Below are positions 26,216 to 33,996 of a stretch of 64,000 nt of DNA, piece after piece. Every line of letters begins with the position of its first letter. Position 1 is the first letter of the stretch. Under the pieces are notes generated by a model. The model was not told where the DNA came from. It was given only the letters and a program-made list of their open reading frames with translations, and made no database searches. This DNA is from Blastopirellula sp. J2-11 (GTDB lineage: Bacteria > Planctomycetota > Planctomycetia > Pirellulales > Pirellulaceae): the NCBI RefSeq assembly GCF_024584705.1, contig NZ_CP097384.1, forward strand, positions 1,178,001-1,242,000. The letters are read 5' to 3'. The position numbers and the translations under genes were made by a program.

Positions 26216-26686
26216 TTATTTGCCGCTATTCAACTGCAGCGTCACTTCGTTTTCGACATCCGCTTCAACGATCGTACTCAGACCTGAGGTGGACGTGCTG
26301 ATGTACTTTTTGGGCACCAGGTAAAGTTGCTTCGCATAGACAGGGCGTCCGCGGCCCGTATATTCGTGCTGATCTTCTTCGGCCGGGGGCGGCGTACTCG
26401 GATCGTCGATCGATTTAACGATGACGATCTGGTACTCGCCGGGGAAGACGCCATCGCCGACGCGCGCCGTTCCCATCTGGGCGACGCCGCTGACGTCGGT
26501 TCGGCCGGATGCGGAACGGCCTCCTTCGACCGGAGTAAAGACGACGGCGGCGTCTTCGACCGGAGCATCATCCAGAGTGACCGTCACCGTTGTTTTCGCG
26601 GCGCCGTCGAGAAGGACTTGGTTCGAGCAACCAACCACCAGGAAGGTCGTCAGGCACAGCCCGAAAATTCGTAGTGTGCTTGCCAT
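26216..26686 (-). CDS. Small planctomycete lipoprotein with carboxypeptidase-regulatory-like fold
   Basis: A 156-residue lipoprotein. The signal ends in a lipobox-like F-L-V-V-G-C with the lipidated Cys at 20. The rest is a beta-sandwich with T-V-T-V-T-L-D-D-A-P-V-E-D-A-A-V-V-F-T-P and a G-R-T-D-V-S-G-V-A turn, the pattern of small DUF-type lipoproteins that accompany DUF1559 genes. It lies 109 bases downstream of such a gene in the same direction. It may be a surface or periplasmic partner; molecular function unknown. Confidence 0.7.
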   Translation of the reverse strand: MASTLRIFGLCLTTFLVVGCSNQVLLDGAAKTTVTVTLDDAPVEDAAVVFTPVEGGRSASGRTDVSGVAQMGTARVGDGVFPGEYQIVIVKSIDDPSTPPPAEEDQHEYTGRGRPVYAKQLYLVPKKYISTSTSGLSTIVEADVENEVTLQLNSGK

Positions 26687-26795
26687 GATATCTGCTCTTG
26701 TGAATGCCAAGATGGAGTGGATACGGTTCACTAGCAAGCGTCTGCCGGACGACGCATGTCTGACAGAACGCAAGGTTGACTGGGCGAAGCCTGGT

Positions 26796-27833
26796 TTACA
26801 AACCCGCTGCCGATTCTTGACCTGACTTGGATCCCATCGCGCCCCACACGCCATACGGCGAAGGGCCCGATTGCGGCGCCATTTTCGAGAGGTCGCCGGT
26901 GTCGATCGTTTCTGGAATGAACGATACCGAACCATCGCAGAAGACGGCGTTGGCGCCGCCGGGATGATAGCTGGATGCGGTAGTGATCGACTCTGACCAG
27001 TCGTTCGTTTTGCGGCTGCAACTCGGGGAGTTCGGCGCTAAGATAGTACAAAACCCTTGCAGGTTCACGGCGCCATCCGACCAACGACGCCCGTTGAAGT
27101 TGGCGGTCTCGGTGCTGGTGGGATACCTTTTTCCCAACGGACGCATCGCTTGGCAGATACCAGGATTGATGCCGTCTTGATCGTTGACGACCCAGGGAGA
27201 GCCGGTGACAACAATGCCGCCGATCAGGTTCTTTTCGTCGGTTCCCAGTCCCTTTTCGCCTAGCATCACCGTATTGCTGAGACCATCCGTGATCTTCTTG
27301 AAATTGCAATAGTTGTAGAACGAGAAGACGCCGCGCGACTCGTAGGCCTGATGGTCCAGCGAATAACGGCAGCAGTCGCCAATCGAGAAGGCGTAATTGG
27401 CGCTTCCCTTGCCGTCATATTTGTCCGGGTTGATCGCTTCTTCCGTTTCCGAAGGGCAAATTAGCTTCTGAACCTGAGTTTCAAAGGGTGCGAAATCTCT
27501 CCAGGGTCGCGGGCCGAACGAAGGCTCGACGCCGTCGCCGCTGGCGATGCGATCGTAGAGCGCTTTCTCTTCGATGAACGGCAAAATACCGATCCATCCG
27601 CTCAAGCGTTTTAGTTGATAGTCCGTTCCGCCGACGCGGGCCGGCAAAGCTCGATACGTATCGTGATAGTTGTGCATCGCCAACCCCAACTGTTTCAGTT
27701 GGTTCGAGCATGACATCCGGCGTGCCGCTTCCCGCGCTTGTTGCACCGCCGGCAGCAGCAACGCGATCAAGACGCCGATGATGGCGATCACTACCAACAA
27801 TTCAACGAGCGTAAAAGCGTGTCGCTTTTTCAT
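26796..27833 (-). CDS. DUF1559 prepilin-like secreted protein
   Basis: A 345-residue protein with a type IV prepilin N-terminus: K-K-R-H-A-F-T-L-V-E-L-L-V-V-I-A-I-I-G, the cleavage site falling before F-T-L-V-E. The helix continues into L-L-P-A-V-Q-Q-A-R-E-A-A-R-R-M-S-C, then N-Y-H-D-T-Y, and near the end H-P-G-G-A-N-A-V-F-C-D-G-S-V, all hallmarks of DUF1559. These are massively expanded in planctomycetes and probably form pseudopilin-like surface structures; function unproven. Start ATG 27833 follows CAGGAG. Paired with the lipoprotein downstream. Confidence 0.92.
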   Translation of the reverse strand: MKKRHAFTLVELLVVIAIIGVLIALLLPAVQQAREAARRMSCSNQLKQLGLAMHNYHDTYRALPARVGGTDYQLKRLSGWIGILPFIEEKALYDRIASGDGVEPSFGPRPWRDFAPFETQVQKLICPSETEEAINPDKYDGKGSANYAFSIGDCCRYSLDHQAYESRGVFSFYNYCNFKKITDGLSNTVMLGEKGLGTDEKNLIGGIVVTGSPWVVNDQDGINPGICQAMRPLGKRYPTSTETANFNGRRWSDGAVNLQGFCTILAPNSPSCSRKTNDWSESITTASSYHPGGANAVFCDGSVSFIPETIDTGDLSKMAPQSGPSPYGVWGAMGSKSGQESAAGL

Positions 27834-28323
27834 AGAGAACTCCTGAGGTGGGATTGCATGCAAGGGAGGAAATCGTTGAGGCGCCGATCGCACTCACTCT
27901 AGAGGCCGATGAAAAGTCTCACAACATTCGGGTTCCCGAATCATCTCGTCTAATGGGTTTTGAGGCGATTTTGGAAATGTTTTTCTAGGCCCCTAACGCG
28001 CGAAAGAGATCCGATATTCGTTGTCTAATTCCCCCGAATCTTCCTTGGCAACTGGGGGATGAGTCGTTACCGATGCGTGCGTAGAGACTCGAGTCCGTTG
28101 GTCAGCTGATTACAAACGCAATCTTCACAAATTCTTCATTTGAATGGCGAAAAAACGGAGCGCCCAATTGAGATTTCGCTAATCACAAGACACGCCTCGC
28201 ATCGCGTGGGATTGTTCGATAATATCCAGAAAATAACAGCGGCGAACCAACTTGAATTGTCGCGGCCAAAGCTCGACGCCGCCGAGTGATGGCCCACTCC
28301 TGATCATTCACTTCAACAGTCCC
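27834..28323. other. Divergent intergenic region
   Basis: 490 bases separate the DUF1559 gene (leftward) from the DUF5713-like gene (rightward), so promoters for both must lie here. A C-C-C-C-C / G-G-G-G-G hairpin is possible near 28030-28062. I see no RNA gene, riboswitch or clear sigma-70 box, and no coding frame worth calling. Confidence 0.4.
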
Positions 28324-28662
28324 ATGGCGATCATCAACAAGGCGTTAATCGACTATCCATTTCTAGCGGACATGTATCTCGACGCGTACTTTCCTGAACA
28401 TCTGGTCGACAAAGGGAAGGCGATCTTAGAAGACCTGTGCGAAACGATTGAGCGAAAGAAGCCCCAGTCGTTGGATGATCTCTACGAGTTAACGCATGCC
28501 GCGACCGAAGAGTTCAACGAACTGGCCGGCGAATTCGAAGAGGAAGATAGCGAAATCGAAACCGCCGCCAGAGACGCGATCGGCGCCGACTTCGCCACGA
28601 TCGCGGAAGCGTACGGCTTTGACGCCGATCCAGAAGAATTGATCGCGCCGCGCGATTGGTAG
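28324..28662 (+). CDS. DUF5713-like small acidic protein
   Basis: A 112-residue acidic soluble protein. It contains I-N-K-A-L-I-D-Y-P-F-L-A-D-M-Y, then Y-F-P-E-H-L-V-D-K-G-K-A-I-L, then L-T-H-A-A-T-E-E-F-N-E-L, and ends with E-E-L-I-A-P-R-D-W. From memory these match the DUF5713 family, whose function is unknown. I chose ATG 28324 because the family begins there; the upstream in-frame codons look non-coding. No operon partner is evident. Confidence 0.6.
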   Translation: MAIINKALIDYPFLADMYLDAYFPEHLVDKGKAILEDLCETIERKKPQSLDDLYELTHAATEEFNELAGEFEEEDSEIETAARDAIGADFATIAEAYGFDADPEELIAPRDW

Positions 28663-28714
28663 GATTGGCCGACGAATTGGCGCCCGAACTTTCGACGCCA
28701 ATTCGTCATGCCTC

Positions 28715-29167
28715 TTATTCGCTCAATGTTGCGACCAGTCGATTGAGATTCTGCTCTAGTCCGTCCCCGGAATAACTGCAGACATCCGCTCGCGTCTTGG
28801 CGTCTTCAAAGACCATGCACCAATCGATCCGACAACCTTCCTCCACTGGCGCCAGCGCCAGAATCGTTTGAAATTTTGGCGCCGCCAAGTGGTCAAACAC
28901 GATCCGCGTCGGCTCGATGATTTCGACGAAACGGCTTTCGTTCGGATAGTCTGTCCCGTCGGGACCATGCATTAGAAACTTCCAATCCCCACCGGGTCGG
29001 AAGTCAAATTCATGAAACGTGTTGGTGAAACCGTCTGGTCCCCACCACCGCTCAAGTGATGATGGGGCGCGAAATGCTTGAAAGACTTCCGTAGGTGCGA
29101 AAGGGACCAGCCGAGTCGCTTCGATTTTTCGGTCGGCTGGGATGCTGTCTACGTCGTGTTGGTTCAT
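28715..29167 (-). CDS. SRPBCC (AHSA1-type) domain protein
   Basis: A 150-residue START-like protein. It has E-A-T-R-L-V-P-F-A-P-T-E-V-F-Q-A-F, then L-E-R-W-W-G-P-D-G-F-T-N-T-F, then F-R-P-G-G-D-W-K-F-L-M-H-G-P-D-G, the standard AHSA1 pattern of a ligand-binding cavity protein. It lies 24 bases downstream of a DGPF gene and an ECF42-type sigma factor, a common arrangement. An in-frame GTG at 29182 is a second possible start. Ligand unknown. Confidence 0.8.
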   Translation of the reverse strand: MNQHDVDSIPADRKIEATRLVPFAPTEVFQAFRAPSSLERWWGPDGFTNTFHEFDFRPGGDWKFLMHGPDGTDYPNESRFVEIIEPTRIVFDHLAAPKFQTILALAPVEEGCRIDWCMVFEDAKTRADVCSYSGDGLEQNLNRLVATLSE

Positions 29168-29191
29168 AGTTAGAAGCTTCACCTTAAAAAC

Positions 29192-29584
29192 TTAGTCATT
29201 CTTAACCGCAGCGTCCCGTTCAGCGATCAGCGCATTGACCGTTTCATCCGCCGGCCGAATCTCCCAAGGGCCGACTTTTGTGCCGGGGTGCTTAGACATC
29301 AGCGCGATCGCGTGGTTCATATCGCGGGCCTCTAACAGCAGAATGCCGCCTAGCGTTTCCTTGGTTTCTGCAAAGGGGCCATCGGTCACGTCGACCTTCC
29401 CTTCTTTCATCCGCAGGGTGACTGCGTTGCGAGCGGTATCGAGCGCTTCTCCGCCGAGAAAGTGACCGCCGCGGCGCAATTCGTCATCGTAGGCAAAGCA
29501 CTCCTCCATCATCTTCTGCCAATGTTCTGGCGGGAAATCGGCAAATTTTGATTCGTCGATGTAACCTAAACAGACATATTTCAC
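29192..29584 (-). CDS. YCII-related DGPF-domain protein
   Basis: A 130-residue protein with [22 protein letters not shown] and [16 protein letters not shown], the DGPF signature. The family is a ferredoxin-like fold that accompanies ECF42 sigma factors. It lies 127 bases downstream of such a sigma gene here. The biochemical role of DGPF proteins is not settled. Confidence 0.88.
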   Translation of the reverse strand: MKYVCLGYIDESKFADFPPEHWQKMMEECFAYDDELRRGGHFLGGEALDTARNAVTLRMKEGKVDVTDGPFAETKETLGGILLLEARDMNHAIALMSKHPGTKVGPWEIRPADETVNALIAERDAAVKND

Positions 29585-29711
29585 GGGGCGATCCTCCTGG
29601 ATAGGACGTTTACGTTGTGGGCGGCTTGCACCTTTGCCGAACTCTTATCCAATAGTCGAATGGCTTCGGACAGAATCGACACGCAGGGCAAATTTTTTTC
29701 CGCTTCCTTGG

Positions 29712-30968
29712 TCAGTTCCCCAATTCTCCGATACGTGCCGTCAGTAGGCGACGCTCCGCCTCCTGTTGAGTGGTCTTCAGGGCTCGCTCGAAAGCCGCAG
29801 CAGCGTCGGCTGTTTTGCCTAAGCGCCGCAGCAACTCGCCCCGCGCGGCATGAGCCAGATGATAGTCGCCCAGTTCTCCCCGGAGGAGGATGTCGTCGAT
29901 CAGCTCTAGGCCTGCTTGGGGGCCGTCGCGCATCGCCACCGCGACGGCTCGGTTTAATTCGATTACCGGCGAGGGATCGATTTTCAGCAGCATCGAATAG
30001 AGAACCACAATCTGGTTCCAGTCGGTCTGGTCGGCGGTTGCGGCCTCAGCATGAATCGCCGAAATGGCCGCTTGCAGCGTGTAGGCCCCAAAACGCCGCG
30101 TGCGCAGCGCGTTCTCGACGAGCGTCGTCCCCTCGGCGATCATTCCCTGGTCCCAAACAGAGCGATCCTGGTCTTCCATCAGAATGATTTCACCCTCTGA
30201 AGAAACTCGCGCTGCGCGTCGTGATTCGTGCAGCAGCATCAGCGCCAACAATCCTTGTACTTCCGGATCGGGCAACAACTCCAGCAATAGGCGGCCGAGT
30301 CGAATCGCCTCGGCGGTCAGATCGACGCGGATCGGCGAATCTCCTTGAGACGCGGAATATCCTTCGTTGAAGACCAAATAAATCGCCGACAGCACCGCGT
30401 CGAGTCGTCCCGGCAACTCACTCAACGACGGAACGACAAACGGAATCCCAGCGTCCCGGATTTTGGCTTTCCCGCGGACAATTCGTTGGGCCATCGTCCC
30501 CTTGGAAGTCAAAAAAGCCCGTGCGATCTCTTCGGTAGTCAATCCGCAAACTTCGCGCAGCGTCAAAGGAACTCGGAGTCGCGGATCGATATCGGGATGA
30601 CAGCAGGTAAAGATCAAACGCAAGCGATCGTCCTCGATCTCGCCAGAGGCACGAGCCGCGTTCTCCAAAGCGACTTCTTCCATCCGCGCCGCGATCTCTG
30701 GCTGCAACTCCTGCAATCGTCCTTGCCGCCGGAGCAAATCTATCGCCTTAAATCGCCCGGCCGAAACGAGCCAAGCCGTCGGATTGGCCGGCATGCCATC
30801 TCGAACCCAATCTTCGACCGCCGCGGCGAACGCCTCATGCATCGCATCATCGGCCAGCTCAAAGTCTTTCAGAATGCGCACCAAGGAGGCGAACACGCGA
30901 CGAGAGTCAGAGCGGTAAAGCTGATCGATGCGATCGCAGATGGTTGCGTTGCTGGGGGCGTCATTCAT
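29712..30968 (-). CDS. ECF42-type RNA polymerase sigma factor
   Basis: A 418-residue ECF sigma factor with long C-terminal extension. Region 2 lies in the first 80 residues (Y-R-S-D-S-R-R-V-F-A-S-L-V-R-I). Region 4 contains T-L-R-E-V-C-G-L-T-T-E-E-I-A-R-A-F-L. After it comes a DUF6596-like and TPR-like extension (Y-L-V-F-N-E-G-Y-S-A-S, then N-R-A-V-A-V-A-M). This, with the DGPF and SRPBCC genes downstream, is the ECF42 arrangement. The extension is thought to replace an anti-sigma factor; no anti-sigma gene is seen. ATG 30968 is preferred to an upstream GTG. Confidence 0.88.
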   Translation of the reverse strand: MNDAPSNATICDRIDQLYRSDSRRVFASLVRILKDFELADDAMHEAFAAAVEDWVRDGMPANPTAWLVSAGRFKAIDLLRRQGRLQELQPEIAARMEEVALENAARASGEIEDDRLRLIFTCCHPDIDPRLRVPLTLREVCGLTTEEIARAFLTSKGTMAQRIVRGKAKIRDAGIPFVVPSLSELPGRLDAVLSAIYLVFNEGYSASQGDSPIRVDLTAEAIRLGRLLLELLPDPEVQGLLALMLLHESRRAARVSSEGEIILMEDQDRSVWDQGMIAEGTTLVENALRTRRFGAYTLQAAISAIHAEAATADQTDWNQIVVLYSMLLKIDPSPVIELNRAVAVAMRDGPQAGLELIDDILLRGELGDYHLAHAARGELLRRLGKTADAAAAFERALKTTQQEAERRLLTARIGELGN

Positions 30969-31067
30969 GCTCGTTATTATAAACGTGACGCGAGCCAAGA
31001 ACGAACGGTGGTGGACGTCGCTTTACAAACAACAACAGCCAGCTTCCCCGGCGTCAATATCGTTGCG

Positions 31068-32228
31068 TCACCGCCGTCGTTTCCGTGGTTTGGGTACGAC
31101 AGACGCATTCCAACTGATCGACAAGCCAGCGGCTTGAAGTCCAGATTTGGTGGTGACAAACGCCAACTCGAACGAGATATAGACCCACTGCCCACGATGG
31201 CTTGTGTCGCTGAGCGATGCGACTTGAACGCCTCGGTACGGTTGGCGGCGAAGCGTCAGCGGGTGAGTCACCGACTGGGGATCATCGTAGAGCGTGTCCC
31301 AAGCGGCCTGTTTGCGTCGTGAGTCTCCTCGACGGATCCGACTCGGGATCGCCATTTTTTGAGAAATAAGTGCGTGCTGTTGGGCCAGAAACTCAGCGAC
31401 TTCGGTTCGGATGGGTTCTACGAAAACCTGACTCGCTGCCGCAAAATCTTTTCGTTGAAAGGCTTGGGCGACCAACTTTGCGTGCGAATAAGCTCCCCGC
31501 AGGCCGACCGCGACGGTGGTCGAAACTGGTTCTGGGAAGGCCTCTGGTTGTCGCTTTTCCCATTTTGGCCCGCCCGAGCCGGCGATCTCCGTCTGTTCAC
31601 CTGGCTCAGCAACCGGCTGGATCTGGATCAGTACGTCGAGAAACGCATCTTCCGCTTCGGTGTCGATGTCGTCCTCCTTGAGTTGTTCGATTTGCTCCTC
31701 TTCAAACTCGTTGTCACGATTTTCCGCCAGATCGACGAGCCACTCGGGCAGCATTCGAGTCGCGTCCGATTGGCGGTACCAATCGACATACGAGAGCTTT
31801 CGTCGGCGCAGTAAATCGGTCGCAATGTCGGAAGTGATAAATACATGCGTGGTAATCTGATACAAGCCGGGCGGAATCTCGACGAGGAGGAAGTCGGGAC
31901 CTGCTGTCGTCTCTGGCGGAATCGGTTTGCCAAAGAATCCCCCCGCATCGACGACAAGCTTTCCTGTTTCAAATTCAACGGTTCGCATCGCGCTGGCGAT
32001 CGAGCCTGCCGATTCTTCCTCGGTCAGTTCGCCGAGCACGAGTCGCCCGACGATGCCGCCATCTTCTGGCAACGGAATGAGCAGCGCGTTCCCTTGTTTC
32101 GCCGCCGCGACTCGATCCTGTAATGTGGCGAAATCCGCTTGCCGCTCGGCGTCCGCGATCGTGATCACGCTCGCGTCTTCACCGACAGCGAAATCAAAAC
32201 GAGGTTGGTCAAAGTTCAACAACGCCAT
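31068..32228 (-). CDS. Hypothetical protein, unknown family
   Basis: A 386-residue soluble protein that I do not recognise. The N-terminal 180 residues are mixed alpha/beta (F-D-F-A-V-G-E-D-A-S-V-I-T-I-A-D-A, then G-P-D-F-L-L-V-E-I-P-P-G-L-Y-Q-I-T-T). The middle (about 170-200) is strongly acidic with E-E-E-Q-I-E-Q-L-K-E-D-D-I-D. The C-terminal part is basic and ends K-P-R-K-R-R-R. There is no signal peptide or membrane segment. It starts at ATG 32228 and stands about 100 bases upstream of the sigma-factor gene in the same direction, perhaps unlinked. Confidence 0.6.
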   Translation of the reverse strand: MALLNFDQPRFDFAVGEDASVITIADAERQADFATLQDRVAAAKQGNALLIPLPEDGGIVGRLVLGELTEEESAGSIASAMRTVEFETGKLVVDAGGFFGKPIPPETTAGPDFLLVEIPPGLYQITTHVFITSDIATDLLRRRKLSYVDWYRQSDATRMLPEWLVDLAENRDNEFEEEQIEQLKEDDIDTEAEDAFLDVLIQIQPVAEPGEQTEIAGSGGPKWEKRQPEAFPEPVSTTVAVGLRGAYSHAKLVAQAFQRKDFAAASQVFVEPIRTEVAEFLAQQHALISQKMAIPSRIRRGDSRRKQAAWDTLYDDPQSVTHPLTLRRQPYRGVQVASLSDTSHRGQWVYISFELAFVTTKSGLQAAGLSISWNASVVPKPRKRRR

Positions 32229-32480
32229 CTCAAGCGACTCCCGGTGATGCGTGCTCTATGATTGTGGTCGGAACAGGAAAAAGCGGCAGCGCAAACTGCG
32301 ATCGCTGTTCCCCACCATACGCAACTTTTGCGACCGATTAAACCAGATTTTGAAGCTTCTCGTTGCGAGGGAGCTTGGTCGGCTGGGAGAGCAATCCGCC
32401 GTTAATTTGACCCGACTTGGGCGATCAGCGACAATCAAAAGCTCTTACCTACCAAATCGCCCCCGCTTTGGACTTACCTC

Positions 32481-33917
32481 ATGCTTGTTCCGCTTTCACG
32501 TTTACTGGCGCTGTTGCTCGTCGTCGGCTGGTTCGTTTCTTCCAGTTGCGCCCAAGAGGCGTCCACCAAGCCGAATTTTGTCATTATCAATATCGATGAC
32601 CTGGGTTACGCCGATATTGAGCCGTTTGGATCCGAGATCAATCGAACTCCGAATCTGAACGCGATGGCGGACGAAGGGATGAAGCTGACTTGTTTTTATG
32701 CGGCGCCTGTTTGTTCGCCGTCGCGGGCAGCGCTGATGACCGGGTGTTATCCGAAACGGGCGCTGACGATTCCGCATGTGCTGTTTCCCGGTAACGCCGA
32801 AGGGATGAGTCCCGACGAAGTGACGATTGCCGAGCTGATGAAAGAGCAGGGGTACGCGACCGCGATCATCGGCAAATGGCACTTGGGGGATCAGCCTGAC
32901 TTCTTGCCGACGCGGCAAGGGTTTGACTATTACTATGGCTTGCCTTACTCGAATGATATGGGCCCCGCCGCTGACGGCGTGAAGAGCAACTATGGAGCGC
33001 CGATTCCGCAGCGAAAAGGAAAAGGTCAGCCGCCGTTGCCGCTGTTGCGAAACGAGACCGTGCTGCAGCGCGTGTTGGCGAAGGATCAAACTGAACTGGT
33101 GACCCACTACACCGAAGAAGCGATCCAGTTTATCCGCGATCATCAAGAGAAACCGTTCTTCTTGTACTTGCCCCACTCAGCGGTTCATTTTCCGATGTAT
33201 CCCGGCGATGCGTTTCGCGGCAAGAATTCGCACGGACTGTACAACGACTGGGTCGAAGAAGTCGATTGGAGCGTCGGCCAGGTGCTGCAAGCGCTGAAGG
33301 ATCTGGGCTTGGACCAGCGGACGTTGGTGATCTTTACTTCGGACAACGGCGGGCAGACCCGGTTTGGCGCGATCAACAAGCCGCTGCGAGCCGGCAAAGC
33401 GACAACCTATGAAGGAGGGATGCGAGTCCCGACGATCGTGCGCTGGCCTGGCAAAGTCCCGGCCGGTTCCAGCAGTGATGAAGTGGTCGGCATGATCGAC
33501 GTGCTGCCGACGTTGGTCAAGTTGGCCGGCGGAACGACGCCGACTGATCGCAAGATTGACGGCGCCGACATTGGACCGATCCTGGCAGGCGTCAAAGAGG
33601 CGAAGTCGCCGCATGACGTCTTCTATTTCTATCGCGGTTACGATCTGGAAGCGGTCCGCAGCGGTCCGTGGAAGCTGCGTTTGAACGAGGGGGCTCTCTA
33701 CAACTTGCAGGAAGATATCAGCGAATCAAAAAATGTCGCCGCCGACAACGCCGATGTGGTTGAGCGACTTCGCAAAGTGGCCGCCGAGATGGATAGCGAC
33801 TTGGGCGTGAAGAAGATTGGCCCCGGTTGCCGCAAGTTGGGAATGGAGAAGAATCCGCAGCCGTTGATTGGATTTGATGGAGTGGTGCGCGAGGGATTTT
33901 TGCCTAAGAAGCAATAA
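32481..33917 (+). CDS. Secreted sulfatase (arylsulfatase family)
   Basis: A 478-residue sulfatase. The signal peptide covers about residues 1-24 (L-L-A-L-L-L-V-V-G-W-F-V-S-S-S-C-A). Metal ligands D-D lie at 39-40. The active-site motif C-S-P-S-R at 78-82 would be matured to formylglycine by FGE. Other family signs are G-K-W-H-L-G, F-F-L-Y-L-P-H-S-A-V-H and F-T-S-D-N-G-G-Q. It removes sulfate esters, probably from marine sulfated polysaccharides, in the periplasm or outside. Planctomycetes carry many such genes. No adjacent maturase or glycosidase is seen. Confidence 0.92.
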   Translation: MLVPLSRLLALLLVVGWFVSSSCAQEASTKPNFVIINIDDLGYADIEPFGSEINRTPNLNAMADEGMKLTCFYAAPVCSPSRAALMTGCYPKRALTIPHVLFPGNAEGMSPDEVTIAELMKEQGYATAIIGKWHLGDQPDFLPTRQGFDYYYGLPYSNDMGPAADGVKSNYGAPIPQRKGKGQPPLPLLRNETVLQRVLAKDQTELVTHYTEEAIQFIRDHQEKPFFLYLPHSAVHFPMYPGDAFRGKNSHGLYNDWVEEVDWSVGQVLQALKDLGLDQRTLVIFTSDNGGQTRFGAINKPLRAGKATTYEGGMRVPTIVRWPGKVPAGSSSDEVVGMIDVLPTLVKLAGGTTPTDRKIDGADIGPILAGVKEAKSPHDVFYFYRGYDLEAVRSGPWKLRLNEGALYNLQEDISESKNVAADNADVVERLRKVAAEMDSDLGVKKIGPGCRKLGMEKNPQPLIGFDGVVREGFLPKKQ

Positions 33918-33918
33918 G

Positions 33919-33996
33919 AAAAGCGGAAAGCGGAAACGGGAAAGCGGAGAAGAGGGGGGCGGTCGTGCGAGTCACTTTGACACCGCTTTCCGCTTT
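33919..33996. terminator. Hairpin between convergent sulfatase and hydrolase genes
   Basis: AAAGCGGAAAGCGG (33920-33933) and CCGCTTTCCGCTTT (33983-33996) are perfect inverted arms of 14 bases around a 49-base G-rich loop. They sit just after one stop codon and overlap the other, as a bidirectional transcription stop might. The long loop makes a simple Rho-independent signal less certain. Confidence 0.45.
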
